Source: an uncultured Candidatus Melainabacteria bacterium
Lineage (GTDB): Bacteria > Cyanobacteriota > Vampirovibrionia > Gastranaerophilales > Gastranaerophilaceae
NCBI GenBank assembly: GCA_934718135.1
Contig: CAKUZW010000006.1
Location: 49,169-113,168 of the forward strand
Direction of reading: 5' to 3'
DNA length: 64,000 nucleotides
The stretch's first letter is position 1. Every line of letters starts with the position of its first letter. Under the pieces are notes generated by a model. That model had not been told where the DNA came from and made no database searches. It saw nothing but the letters and a program-made list of their open reading frames with translations. The position numbers were made by a program, and so were the translations under genes. Positions 1-8,309 of the stretch are shown piece by piece.

Positions 1-946
1 GTTTTGTTAGAGTATCAGAAATTATTTTGGCATTTTCTTTGTAGTAATTTAAGTTTTCTTGAATTTCTTTTTGACCTTCTTCAGTGAAAACAGCTTCTGC
101 ACCTTTTTGTACAATATATGGAACACCGTTAAATTTTGTAGTTTGACGTCTTAGCCACATCTTATTAAGCAAACCGTTTTCCAATTCCTTTGGAACAACT
201 GTCCAACCACATCTTGTACCTGTAAAGCCTGCCATTTTAGAAAATGAACAAAACTCTATAGCACAAGTTTTAGCTCCTTCAATTGAGTAAATACTTCTTG
301 GTAAGTTTTTGTCTGTGATAAAACATTCATAAGCCGCATCAAATAAAATAACTGCGTTATTTTTGTTTGCATAATCAACCCAAGCTTTTAGTTGCTCTTT
401 ATTATAAACAGCTCCTGTTGGATTGTTTGGAGAACAAATATAAATAATATCTGCTTTTATTGAATCATCTGGTAGTGGCAAGAAATTGTTATCAGCATTC
501 GCATCAATATAAACAATTTTTCTTCCTGCCATAGTATTTGTATCTACATAAACAGGATAAACAGGGTCTGGAACCAATACAGTATTATCTTGTGCAAATA
601 AATCTAAAATATTACCTAAATCAGATTTAGCTCCATCAGAAATGAAAATTTCGTCAGAATTTAAATCAACACCATGGCTTTTATAATAACTTTGAATTTT
701 ATTTTTCAAAAAGTCATAACCTTGTTCCGGACCATAACCGTGGAATGTTTCTTTAACTCCCATTTCTTCAGATGCTGATTTTAGGGCATTAACAACAACT
801 TTGCACAATGGAAGAGTTACATCTCCAATTCCCAATTTGATAATTTTTTTATCAGGATTTTTTTGAGCAAAATCACTTACTTTTTTAGCGACAGTAGAAA
901 AAAGATAACTGTCTGCAATATTTTGATAATTCTTATTTATGTTCAT
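1..946 (-). CDS. dapL: LL-diaminopimelate aminotransferase, 3' end missing
   Basis: PLP-dependent class I aminotransferase that converts tetrahydrodipicolinate directly to LL-2,6-diaminopimelate, the short lysine/peptidoglycan route used by plants, Chlamydia and Cyanobacteria. About 315 residues are readable before the window's left edge; the family is about 410 long, so the C-terminus lies outside. I read IIKLGIGDVTLPL, HGYGPEQGYDF, SDGAKSDLGN, PDPVYPVYVDTN, CSPNNPTGA and the PLP-lysine segment FSKMAGFTGTRCGW. The ATG at 946 follows GGAGAG. The aspartokinase at 13.9 kb belongs to the same pathway. The family assignment rests on the MNINxNY...LFxxVAKKV start and the segment order, and is confident. 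Confidence 0.93.
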   Translation of the reverse strand, partial: MNINKNYQNIADSYLFSTVAKKVSDFAQKNPDKKIIKLGIGDVTLPLCKVVVNALKSASEEMGVKETFHGYGPEQGYDFLKNKIQSYYKSHGVDLNSDEIFISDGAKSDLGNILDLFAQDNTVLVPDPVYPVYVDTNTMAGRKIVYIDANADNNFLPLPDDSIKADIIYICSPNNPTGAVYNKEQLKAWVDYANKNNAVILFDAAYECFITDKNLPRSIYSIEGAKTCAIEFCSFSKMAGFTGTRCGWTVVPKELENGLLNKMWLRRQTTKFNGVPYIVQKGAEAVFTEEGQKEIQENLNYYKENAKIISDTLTK

Positions 947-1010
947 AAATTCTCTCCATAAAACTTGGCTTACGGTGAAAATTATAGCATAAACTTTTGG
1001 TTATAAATAA

Positions 1011-1229
1011 TTACGAGATTAATGTAAAAAATAAGGACAGAAGACCTGCTGTTTTTAATATAGCTTTTAATAATCCTATTTTAACTTCTTTATTACCATG
1101 TACAGGAACAACAATTCTTGCTTCTTCACCTTGTTTTGTATAAACATGGTGCGAGCCACTTATTCTAATCAAATTCCAACCATTATCCTCTAAAATTTTG
1201 CATAACTTTTAACCTGAAATATTTTTCAT
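1011..1229 (-). pseudogene. hicA: HicA-family mRNA interferase toxin, interrupted by a nonsense codon
   Basis: Reading the minus strand from ATG 1229 gives MKNISG, a TAA stop at codon 7, then in the same frame KLCKILEDNGW...RISGSHHVYTKQG...VVPVHGNKEVKIGLLKAILKTAGL to a stop at 1011. This is the full HicA fold with its catalytic histidine in GSHHVY; the stop sits where HicA proteins usually have a lysine codon (AAA to TAA). The ATG overlaps the hicB stop as ATGA, the usual translational coupling of the pair. No in-frame ATG follows the stop. A TTG about 13 codons later would lose the first helix and part of a strand. The C-terminus also carries about 10 extra residues. The toxin is probably dead unless the stop is read through or is a sequencing error. 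Confidence 0.82.
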
Positions 1230-1414
1230 AATGCAACTGAAATAACTTTATCTCCATTTTCAGGTAAATCAACAGAAAACCAAGCAAGAATTGCTTCTTT
1301 TATATTTTTTTCAACTTCCTCTACTGTCTCTCCCTGGGTAAAACAGCCCTTTAAAGCAGGAACTTCTGCCCAATATCCATTATTTTCTTTATGCAATACA
1401 ACGTTAAATTTCAT
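1226..1414 (-). CDS. hicB: HicB-family antitoxin
   Basis: A 62-residue protein, MKFNVVLHKENNGYWAEVPALKGCFTQGET... This matches the partial RNase-H-like HicB fold: a strand carrying xxExGYxAEVPxLxGCxTxG, then the helix VEEVEKNIKEAI. HicB antitoxins bind and neutralise HicA and may autoregulate. An AAAGGT ribosome site precedes the ATG at 1414. No separate C-terminal DNA-binding domain is present, which suits the short HicB class. The downstream hicA overlaps by four bases and carries a premature stop, so this antitoxin may have no partner or may act in trans. Confidence 0.88.
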   Translation of the reverse strand: MKFNVVLHKENNGYWAEVPALKGCFTQGETVEEVEKNIKEAILAWFSVDLPENGDKVISVAL

Positions 1415-1605
1415 AAATATTTACCTTTTCTTTAATTTTATCAAATTATTTTATCAAATTCAAGTAAAATTCTACTGTTATAATTGTTAAATTATATTTA
1501 CTAAAGTTAATATTTAGTCAAAAAATATTTTTTTTTTTACTTAAATCTGATATAGTCATGAGAAAAGACTATGAACGTAGTATCATAATATTTAAAAGGA
1601 TAGTA

Positions 1606-2493
1606 ATGGTAGAATACATACTTCACAAATCAAAGGCGACTGAACAGCCTAAACAAGTTCGAAAAATGTACGTTTCCACTCCATATAACAGAGTTCAGGC
1701 TGTTGAAGAAAAATTGAAAAAAATATTCAATGAAGAATTAAATTCTGAGGGTTCAATTTTATTGAGCTATAAACCGGAAGTTATTTCAAAACTTGCAAGA
1801 TTTTTATCCGGTCATATTAACCGTTCAGCATCAATAGGAATTGCAGGAGAAACCGCAAGCGGAAAATCAACCGTTACTTTAGATATTATTGATACAATTA
1901 ATTCTTTTGCAACAGAATTTGAAATTAAAGATGCTATAACTAGAGTTAACACTGATGATTATTATTATGACCGTTCTGAAATGGTTAAAGCAGCAGGTAG
2001 TTTTGCCGAATTTGCAAAACATTACGATTTAGATGTGCCACATGCTTTGGAATTGGAATTGATGAGCAAACATATTAAAGAATTGTTGGAAGGCAAATCT
2101 GTTTATCTTCCAAAATATGATATGTCTGGCACAGCAAAAAGATTTGATAATTATACATTGGCTAATCCTTCCAAAATTGTTATTTCGGAGGGATTATTTA
2201 CGCTTACAGACAAAATAAAAGATGCTTTTGATTTTAAAATCTATGTTGATGTTGAGTCTTCTGTTCAAAAAGATAGATTTTATGTTCGTGCAAAAGAAAG
2301 AGATTTGGGCGATTCTGCTGATGGAATTTACAAAAATGCATCCCAAAAAGCGGAAATTTATATCAGACCTTGCAAAAAAGATGCCGATATCGTTTTGTCT
2401 GGCGAAGCGGTTAGAGCAAGATATAAAGCCTTTATGAATAAATTGATTTCTATTGTGCAACAAGAAAATTTCCAAAACCGTGAAATTGTTTAG
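1606..2493 (+). CDS. Uridine kinase-like P-loop kinase
   Basis: The 295-residue reading from ATG 1606 is preferred over an upstream ATG at 1558 because AAAGGAT precedes 1606. Walker A is GETASGKST at about residues 81-89, followed by the substrate region NTDDYYYDRSEM, and EGLFTL and YVDVESS later, in the order of the uridine kinase/phosphoribulokinase family. Such enzymes phosphorylate uridine/cytidine for pyrimidine salvage. The roughly 75-residue N-terminal extension before the P-loop (KATEQPKQVRKMYVSTPYNR...) is longer than in classical Udk, so the true substrate could differ. Its 3' end faces panE, with no obvious shared terminator in the short gap. Confidence 0.7.
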   Translation: MVEYILHKSKATEQPKQVRKMYVSTPYNRVQAVEEKLKKIFNEELNSEGSILLSYKPEVISKLARFLSGHINRSASIGIAGETASGKSTVTLDIIDTINSFATEFEIKDAITRVNTDDYYYDRSEMVKAAGSFAEFAKHYDLDVPHALELELMSKHIKELLEGKSVYLPKYDMSGTAKRFDNYTLANPSKIVISEGLFTLTDKIKDAFDFKIYVDVESSVQKDRFYVRAKERDLGDSADGIYKNASQKAEIYIRPCKKDADIVLSGEAVRARYKAFMNKLISIVQQENFQNREIV

Positions 2494-2530
2494 TCTTGGA
2501 AATTCTCTTTAAAATTTATATAATCTCAAA

Positions 2531-3451
2531 TTAATAATTTTCGTGAATAATTTCAACCATATCTTTCATAACTTGATTGTATGGTGTTGGAATGTTGTGT
2601 TTTTTCCCAAGTTCAACCATTGTACCTGCAAACATCTCAACTTCAGTTTTTCTTTTTGCTTCAACATCTTGTAGCATTGAGGTTTTACCTTCCGGAATCA
2701 TTTTGTTGAATGTGACTAGAGCCTCATCTATCATTGTTTCCGTATTTTGAACCCCTTCGGCTTTTGCTACGGATTGAACCTCTTTCATAACTTTAGTGAA
2801 AAATTCAATAAATTTTTTGTTATTTTGCATTTGCCCAAAAGTCATTCCCAAAATTGAAGACGGTTGGTTAGAACTTACATTCAGCATATATTTTAGCCAC
2901 AAAGATCTTTCCATATCATCAGGAACTTTATAATCTAAACCAACTTTATCCAAGAAATTTTTAACAAGTTCAACATCTCTTTCATCTGTTCCAACATTTG
3001 GCTTAATTCCAAATACAACAGCACCAACGCCGTCATGCACGATACTATTATCTTCTCTCATCGCACTATGACCGATAAAATATGACAGTAAAATATGCTT
3101 CCAACCATATTTTTCGGCTAGAATTTTTTCACTCGTTACACCATTTAATAGTGACAAAATAATAGTATCTTCTTTTACAAAATTTTCTATATTTTTAATC
3201 ACATCCAAAAGTCCGTCATACTTAGTTGCGATTATTATTAAATCAGCTTTAAAACTCTTGTCATCGGGTAAAATATAATTAAAAATTAAAGGTTTTCCAT
3301 TAAAAATTTTCGGATGTTTTTTGTATTTTTCAAGCCTTTTTTCATCTACAAGAACTCTTAAATTTTCACTATCATATTCATTTATTTTATTTCCGTAAAT
3401 TGAACCGACCGCACCAATTCCGCACACTAATACTTTTTTAATTTCATTCAT
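2531..3451 (-). CDS. panE: 2-dehydropantoate 2-reductase (ketopantoate reductase)
   Basis: A 306-residue NADPH-dependent reductase of the pantothenate (coenzyme A) pathway, converting ketopantoate to pantoate. The N-terminal Rossmann motif reads VLVCGIGAVGSIYG, followed by LIIIATKYDGL and LLNGVTSEKIL (dinucleotide domain). The helical C-terminal domain includes SLWLKYMLNVSSNQPSSILGM, with the conserved lysine and asparagine, and later TSMLQDVEAKRKTEVEMFAG. Length and order match ApbA/PanE proteins. It is transcribed convergently with the upstream kinase-like gene and divergently from the HD-GYP-like gene. No other pan gene lies in the window. Confidence 0.85.
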   Translation of the reverse strand: MNEIKKVLVCGIGAVGSIYGNKINEYDSENLRVLVDEKRLEKYKKHPKIFNGKPLIFNYILPDDKSFKADLIIIATKYDGLLDVIKNIENFVKEDTIILSLLNGVTSEKILAEKYGWKHILLSYFIGHSAMREDNSIVHDGVGAVVFGIKPNVGTDERDVELVKNFLDKVGLDYKVPDDMERSLWLKYMLNVSSNQPSSILGMTFGQMQNNKKFIEFFTKVMKEVQSVAKAEGVQNTETMIDEALVTFNKMIPEGKTSMLQDVEAKRKTEVEMFAGTMVELGKKHNIPTPYNQVMKDMVEIIHENY

Positions 3452-3585
3452 AATAAATTTATTCTAGCATATTTTCTGGTTTATATTAATATTTTTTACA
3501 TTTTTTTAATTTCAAGGCAATTTAAAATGAATAAATAACTTTATATAAACAGTAGTAGTGTAGAAAATTTAGGTGTGTTTGATTA

Positions 3586-4362
3586 GTGGGAATGGAAATA
3601 TTCTCTACCGGACTATTTCGTGTTAGTTCAGGAACCGGTGTAAAATTAAATAATTCTAAAAGTATTCTTCATTTCGGGAATATTTCAACTCAAGACAGTT
3701 TTCAATCTTCAAATGTTGAGAAACTGTTTAATGAAGCGGTCATAAAAAAATTAATTAGCCAAAATCCTGAGCTGAAAAAAATTCTTTCTGAAAACAAAAT
3801 TCCTTTAAGATTGAATATGAAAGAACTTGCTGATTTGCAACAAAAACACTGCAAAGACACTCAAATTATTGCGTCAAAAATTGTTGCAAATCTTCCTCCT
3901 GCTCTAAAATCCAAAGTAAATATGAAGGATTTGAAAGACGGTGCAATTTTGCATGATTTTGGCAAAGTTCTTATTCCTCCTGAAATTTTGAATAAAAATG
4001 GTGCACTAACTTCCAGTGAACACCAAATCATGGACTTGCATTCTGAACTCGGATACCAATTACTAAAAAATTCAGGAGTAAACGATGAGGTTTTGAAACT
4101 TGTCAGATATCATCACAATAATTTTGATAAAGCGAAGCAAGGCTATATTTCAGATATAAATTTGCAAATCTTGAATTTGGCAGACAAATATTCAGCATTA
4201 ACCGAAAAAAGAGTTTATAAAGAAGAATTTTCACCTAAAAAAGCATTGACGATTATCTATTCTGATGTGAAAAAAGGCGAAGTCCATCCATTTTTGTTTC
4301 AAGCTTTGGTAAAATCCCTTGAAAATCCCGCACAAAACAAAATGTTAACAAATGTTAAGTAG
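3586..4362 (+). CDS. HD-GYP-like domain protein
   Basis: A protein of 258 residues from GTG 3586 (ATG 3592 is an alternative; neither has a strong Shine-Dalgarno). The HD domain is clear: AILHDFGKVLIPPEIL with the metal pair H123-D124, SEHQIMDLHSELGYQLL, VRYHHNNFDKAKQGY, LADKYSALTEKRVYKEEFSPKKAL and VHPFLFQAL. This is the order of HD-GYP cyclic-di-GMP phosphodiesterases, but the GYP signature itself is replaced, so catalytic activity and substrate are uncertain. The N-terminal 60 residues are low-complexity and contain SKSILHFGN, resembling a short motif near the start of several other proteins here. No partner gene is adjacent. Confidence 0.72.
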   Translation: MGMEIFSTGLFRVSSGTGVKLNNSKSILHFGNISTQDSFQSSNVEKLFNEAVIKKLISQNPELKKILSENKIPLRLNMKELADLQQKHCKDTQIIASKIVANLPPALKSKVNMKDLKDGAILHDFGKVLIPPEILNKNGALTSSEHQIMDLHSELGYQLLKNSGVNDEVLKLVRYHHNNFDKAKQGYISDINLQILNLADKYSALTEKRVYKEEFSPKKALTIIYSDVKKGEVHPFLFQALVKSLENPAQNKMLTNVK

Positions 4363-4545
4363 CATATACAGGATATGGCAATTTTTCATAATCAAAATTG
4401 TTTATATAAATGTAAGGGAAATTTAAAGAAAAAGAAAATCGGGAAAATCAATCAAAGAGAAAATAAAGAATTAGAAATTGGGGAATTAAAATTTAGGGGA
4501 AAATAAAATAAATCGAATCGAATCATCCATCATAATCAATCTTTC
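4363..4545. other. Intergenic C-poor purine-rich tract
   Basis: No open frame is evident. From about 4410 to 4510 the plus strand is almost free of C and dominated by A and G (runs such as AAGGGAAATTTAAAG and TTAGGGGAAAAT). A hairpin terminator follows. It may be the long 3' tail of the HD-GYP-like mRNA, a small RNA, or a relic of the polypurine repeats seen at about 5.04, 47.09 and 48.07 kb. I cannot decide from sequence alone. Confidence 0.4.
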
Positions 4546-4548
4546 TTA

Positions 4549-4580
4549 GGGTGCTGAAAATTTTCAGTGCCTTTTTTATT
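4549..4580 (+). terminator. Rho-independent terminator
   Basis: GGTGCTGAAAA faces TTTTCAGTGCC, an 11-bp arm with two G-U pairs, followed by CTTTTTTATTTT on the plus strand. It lies about 190 bases after the HD-GYP-like gene. Confidence 0.6.
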
Positions 4581-4686
4581 TTGTCAATCATGCAGTCTTG
4601 CCCTCCTTTCCGTCCAATTTCTTCGTAAAATTGCGTGTGACGGAAGTTAGCATAGTGCTAAGCCCTACATTATAATCCTATAATAT

Positions 4687-4902
4687 TTATTTTGCCAAAT
4701 CAATAAATTCCAATTTGTAATCCAAAATTTTTGCAATATATTCGGCTTCTTTTAAAGACAAACTCTCTCTGTTTAATTTTCCCAATAAGCTATTGTAAGA
4801 ATAATCTTCACCTGTTAGGATGCTCAATTTTAGTGCAAGATTTTTCAACGTAATACCGCGAGAAACGGCAAGCATTTTTATTTTTGCCTTAATTTTGTTC
4901 AT
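4687..4902 (-). CDS. Small XRE-like helix-turn-helix protein
   Basis: A 71-residue protein. KMLAVSRGITLKNLALKLSILTGEDYSYNSLLGKLNRESLSLKEAEYIAKILDYKLEFI has the five-helix layout of Cro/XRE repressor domains: LKNLALKL as the first HTH helix and YNSLLGKLNRE as the recognition region. There is no other domain. The upstream gap holds three copies of a 12-mer and a palindrome that could be its operators, suggesting autoregulation. Target and function are unknown. Confidence 0.6.
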   Translation of the reverse strand: MNKIKAKIKMLAVSRGITLKNLALKLSILTGEDYSYNSLLGKLNRESLSLKEAEYIAKILDYKLEFIDLAK

Positions 4903-4930
4903 AATAGAACAATTATATCTTTTGTTGACT

Positions 4931-5006
4931 TTTAATATAAAAATGTTTATTATATTATCCGTATTTAATATAAAATATTCGAATATGAATACAATTTTAT
5001 ATTAAA
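4931..5006. promoter_or_regulatory. Triple 12-mer operator-like array
   Basis: TTTAATATAAAA occurs exactly at 4931-4942 and 4964-4975, and as its exact reverse complement at 4995-5006. The centre spacings are about 33 and 31 bp, close to three helical turns. The perfect palindrome ATATTCGAATAT spans 4975-4986. The array fills the gap upstream of the divergent XRE-like gene. Exact repetition of a 12-mer within 76 bp in an AT-rich gap suggests protein-binding sites; binding by the neighbouring regulator is an inference. Confidence 0.5.
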
Positions 5007-5102
5007 GCTTGCAAAAGAAAGGATAAAAAGATGCAGAAAATTTTTAAGGAAATAAGGAAAAAGGAACAGGGAAATAGTTTCGTTACAGAAGATATTATAC
5101 AT

Positions 5103-5264
5103 GTCATTACGAGGAAAAATATTGAACAAGAAATGCAAAAGTCTACACAGAGTGACGTAGTAATCCCTAACGAATTAGTAAATGGTGAAACTTGCAAGGG
5201 ATTGCGACACTGGAGATTGTTGTATAATTTGAAAAATAACTTTTCAAAACCCGTTCGCAATGAC
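5103..5264 (+). repeat. 162-bp MITE-like dispersed repeat, complete copy
   Basis: The element begins GTCATTACGAGG and ends CGTTCGCAATGAC, imperfect inverted ends (GTCATTRCGA). A second copy of exactly 162 bp lies in the opposite orientation at 63839-64000, and partial copies lie at 47137-47215 and 49277-49396. Shared blocks include GTGACGTAGTAATCCCTAAC, GGGATTGCRACACTGGAGA and TTTTCAAAACCCGTTCGCAA. It carries no gene of its own. Confidence 0.8.
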
Positions 5265-5276
5265 ATGAATAATAAG

Positions 5277-5591
5277 ATGCTGAAACAAGTTCAGCATGAC
5301 AAAGTGGTTATTATACAAAATGACACAACAACCTGTGCCCCCCTTGCGGGGGAACCGAAATCTTTGATTTCGAAGGGGGGTAAAAATGTGTTGGATTACA
5401 AACAAGCACCCTTCTCCGAATTTGTAAGTAAAGTAGAATTGTCTCAAAAACACAGTGATAAAAATAGGCTGGATTGCTTCGCATTCGCTCGCAATGACGA
5501 AAAAACCGTAAAGAACTTATTCCCTTATTGCCCTATTTCCTTTTCCTTTAATAAAAAGTTAAGGAGATTCCGGATCAAGTCCGGAATGACA
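5277..5591. repeat. Mosaic of short palindromic repeats
   Basis: Several unrelated repeat units are strung together. ATGCTGAA-acaag-TTCAGCAT is a perfect hairpin at 5277-5297. A C-run/G-run inverted pair with nested CGAAATC...GATTTCG lies at about 5337-5380. A GGATTGCTTCGCATTCGCTCGCAATGAC-like unit lies at about 5472-5499. TTCCGGA-tcaag-TCCGGAA is at about 5568-5587. These are typical bacterial intergenic repeats; here they abut the prepilin start codon. The reading frame runs open from about 5031 through all of them into the prepilin, probably by chance. Confidence 0.65.
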
Positions 5592-6269
5592 TTTATTAAA
5601 CAACCGGCTTTCACATTAGCGGAGGTATTAATCACACTTGGCATAATCGGTGTGGTTGCAGCAATGACTATTCCGGGTCTTATGACAAATTACAAAAAGC
5701 ACAAAATCGAAACTAAACTAACTAAAGCTGTTTCAACTCTAAATCAGGCAATAAAAATGTCTGAAGCTGAAAATGGAGAAATGGAAACTTGGGATAAAAA
5801 TTTGCCTTATGATGAATTCATAAACAAATATTTGCGACCTTATATAAAAGTTGAACAAATATGCCATAGACAAAAGCCATGTGGATATAAAGATGGTCCT
5901 GTTTGGACATATTTAAACGGTACAACTAATGGCACATATTGTTCGCCTTATTCCTTTAATCGTTCAGGATTTATTTCTACAGATGGAGTTTTTTATGTTT
6001 TTGGATACAGAAATACAGGTGAAACAGGAGTTCAGGATAATGATAAAATTATTATCATAGATATTAATGGGCCTGAAAAACCAAACGTTATGGGACAAGA
6101 TGTATTTTTCTTAAAGAGAATTGAGGCAGAAGATTCAATTCTTCCTTGGGGTGCAGATAAAGGGATGACTACAATAACCGGAAACTGTTCTAAAAATGGT
6201 TCGGGTCATTATTGTGCAGCGTTAATCCGTACAAATGGTTGGAAAATTCCAAATAACTATCCATTGTAA
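5586..6269 (+). CDS. Type IV pilin/pseudopilin-like prepilin
   Basis: A protein of 228 residues from ATG 5586. The short leader MTFIKQPA is followed by FTLAEVLITLGIIGVVAAMTIP, the class III signal: phenylalanine +1, glutamate +5, and a hydrophobic helix that a prepilin peptidase would cleave at A|F. The head domain continues with LTKAVSTLNQAI and ends with several cysteines (CHRQKPCGY, YCSPYS, CSKNGSGHYC) that could form disulfides. The frame stays open for 185 codons upstream, but that stretch is dispersed repeats, so I place the start at the methionine just before the signal. AAGGAG lies about 20 bases upstream, with a hairpin between. It is a candidate substrate for the PilMN/PilO proteins at 29.5 kb. 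Confidence 0.85.
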   Translation: MTFIKQPAFTLAEVLITLGIIGVVAAMTIPGLMTNYKKHKIETKLTKAVSTLNQAIKMSEAENGEMETWDKNLPYDEFINKYLRPYIKVEQICHRQKPCGYKDGPVWTYLNGTTNGTYCSPYSFNRSGFISTDGVFYVFGYRNTGETGVQDNDKIIIIDINGPEKPNVMGQDVFFLKRIEAEDSILPWGADKGMTTITGNCSKNGSGHYCAALIRTNGWKIPNNYPL

Positions 6270-6273
6270 ATTG

Positions 6274-6405
6274 TTACTTTAATTGAGAAATAATTTGAGG
6301 ATTTTGCATATTAATATTTTGCTCTTTTGCAAAAGCTTTGCTTATTGTAACAACAAGTATATTAACGCATAATAGTATTCCTAAAATTATTAAAATCGTT
6401 CTCAT
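6274..6405 (-). CDS. Small single-pass membrane or secreted peptide
   Basis: 43 codons from ATG 6405, preceded by AGAGAG. MRTILIILGILLCVNILVVTISKAFAKE is one hydrophobic helix with a basic N-terminus and AFA|KE, like a signal peptide. A short polar tail ends QIISQLK. I recognise no family. It lies between the convergent prepilin gene and the pckA terminator. Start, ribosome site and hydrophobic pattern support a real gene, but the small size leaves doubt. Confidence 0.45.
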   Translation of the reverse strand: MRTILIILGILLCVNILVVTISKAFAKEQNINMQNPQIISQLK

Positions 6406-6486
6406 AATCGCTCTCTAACAACTCTATAATATTATACCCTACAGAATATCTTTAAATCCACTTTTTAGTGGAAATTTTTACAATTA

Positions 6487-6521
6487 TAAAAAGCACCCTG
6501 AAATAATATCAGAGTGCTTTT
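6487..6521 (-). terminator. Terminator of pckA
   Basis: AAAAAGCACCCTGA and TCAGAGTGCTTTT form a strong arm with A/T tracts on both sides, so it can act in both directions. It sits just beyond the 3' end of pckA. Confidence 0.8.
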
Positions 6522-6544
6522 CAAATTTGTTAAACAAAATCAAC

Positions 6545-8143
6545 TTATACAGAAGCTTTTACTTTTGGCCCTGCATTAACAACTTCAGCAGGCATATTTG
6601 GATATTTAGCCGCAAAATTTTCTGCAAACATTTGAGCCAATTTATTAGCTTGAGCATCATAAGCTGCTTTATCTTCCCACATTCCGCGAGCATCCAATTT
6701 TTCATCAGGAACACCAGGACAAGATGTAGGATAATCAACATTGAATACGTCATGATGTTTAAATTCGATATTATCGAATGAACCGTTCAATGCTGCAGTA
6801 ACCATTGCACGAGTATAAGCAAGTTTCATACGTTTTGCACCGGATGATGCAGAACCGCCTGCCCAACCGGTATTAACTAAGTATACTTTTGTTCCGTATT
6901 GGTCAAGTTTTTCACCTAACATTTTTGCATAAACTGAAGCATCCATTGGCATAAATGGTTCACCAAACAATGTAGAGAATGTTGGTTGAGGTTCAGTTAC
7001 ACCACGCTCAGTACCTGCAAGTTTTGATGTAAATCCTGTTACAAAGTGGTACATTGCAGCATTTTTATCAAGTCTTGAAATTGGAGGCAATACACCAAAA
7101 GCATCTGCGGTTAAGAATACAACAACTTTTGGTATTCCGCCTTTTGAAGGAATTTGAGCGTTATCAATATAATTGATTGGATAACCAACACGAGTATTTT
7201 CAGTCAAACTTCCATCATTAAAATCAAATTCTCTTGTTTCAGGATCCATAATTACGTTTTCTACAAGTGAACCGAATTTAATTGCATTATAAATTTCAGG
7301 TTCATGTTCTTGAGAAAGGTTGATACATTTTGCGTAACATCCACCTTCAAAGTTGAATACACCATCAGGAGACCAACCATGTTCATCATCACCGATTAAC
7401 TTACGAGCAGGATCTGCTGAAAGTGTTGTTTTACCTGTTCCTGACAAACCGAAGAATACAGCAGTTTCACCTGTTTCAGGATCCATATTTGCTGAACAGT
7501 GCATTGGAAGAACATTTTTCTTAGTCATAATGTAGTTCATTGTAGCGAATACGGATTTTTTGATTTCACCAGAATATCTAGAACCGCAAATAATGATTTC
7601 ATGAGCTTCGTAGTCAATAGCAATACAAGCTTCTGAATTTACACCGTCAATTTCAGGATTACATTTGAAACCAGGAGCACAAAGAATTGTGTAATCAGGT
7701 TCACCATAACTAGCCAATTCTTCTGCTGTCGGACGGATTAACAATTGGTGAATAAACAAGTTTTGGCTTGCCAATTCATTGATTACACGGAATTTTTGAG
7801 TGTAAGTTTTGTCTGCACCTGCATAACCATCGAAGATAAATACTTCTCTATTTTGTAAGTATGATGCAATTTTACCTTTAATTGCATTAAATTTTTCTCT
7901 ACTAATTGGGCGGTTTACTTTACCCCATGCGATTTCGTTGTGAACACCGTCTGTATCAACAATAAATTTGTCTTTAGGAGAACGACCTGTGTATTTGCCT
8001 GTTGTAACAACAAATGCACCTGATGCACTTAATTTACCTTCGCCTAAACGTAATGCAGCTTCTGTTAATTGAGCAGGACTCATATTTCGGTAAACTGCTT
8101 TAGGGCCTATAATTCCTAATTTTTCAATACCATAAGTTTCCAT
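6545..8143 (-). CDS. pckA: Phosphoenolpyruvate carboxykinase (ATP)
   Basis: A 532-residue gluconeogenic enzyme interconverting oxaloacetate + ATP and PEP + CO2. I see TGKYTGRSPKDKFIV (oxaloacetate-binding arginine), the kinase loop GLSGTGKTTLSADP at about residue 232, IGDDEHGWSPDGVFNFEGGCYAK (metal-binding aspartates), and TSKLAGTERGVTEPQPTFS and NTGWAGGSASSGAKRMKL in the C-terminal part. Length matches bacterial ATP-type enzymes. The GTGKTT loop and absence of the GTP-type cysteine loop support ATP use. A very strong AAAGGAGG ribosome site precedes the ATG, suggesting high expression. In anaerobes this enzyme often runs toward oxaloacetate; that is an inference. Confidence 0.97.
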   Translation of the reverse strand: METYGIEKLGIIGPKAVYRNMSPAQLTEAALRLGEGKLSASGAFVVTTGKYTGRSPKDKFIVDTDGVHNEIAWGKVNRPISREKFNAIKGKIASYLQNREVFIFDGYAGADKTYTQKFRVINELASQNLFIHQLLIRPTAEELASYGEPDYTILCAPGFKCNPEIDGVNSEACIAIDYEAHEIIICGSRYSGEIKKSVFATMNYIMTKKNVLPMHCSANMDPETGETAVFFGLSGTGKTTLSADPARKLIGDDEHGWSPDGVFNFEGGCYAKCINLSQEHEPEIYNAIKFGSLVENVIMDPETREFDFNDGSLTENTRVGYPINYIDNAQIPSKGGIPKVVVFLTADAFGVLPPISRLDKNAAMYHFVTGFTSKLAGTERGVTEPQPTFSTLFGEPFMPMDASVYAKMLGEKLDQYGTKVYLVNTGWAGGSASSGAKRMKLAYTRAMVTAALNGSFDNIEFKHHDVFNVDYPTSCPGVPDEKLDARGMWEDKAAYDAQANKLAQMFAENFAAKYPNMPAEVVNAGPKVKASV

Positions 8144-8309
8144 TAACCATTTCCTCCTTTAGGAATAACATATAAATACCAACTATAATCTAGTACAAAA
8201 TTTAATATTTTGCAAATATATTTCAATAATTGCCAAATGTTAAGTTTGAGTAAATTTTCAGGTTTTATGATAGAATACTGTTGAAGTTAAAATCTTATGG
8301 AGAGAATTG

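Noticed and set aside
5031..5585. 185-codon N-terminal extension of the prepilin
   Set aside because: It is made of dispersed repeats; a prepilin signal must be close to the N-terminus, so the start at 5586 is preferred.
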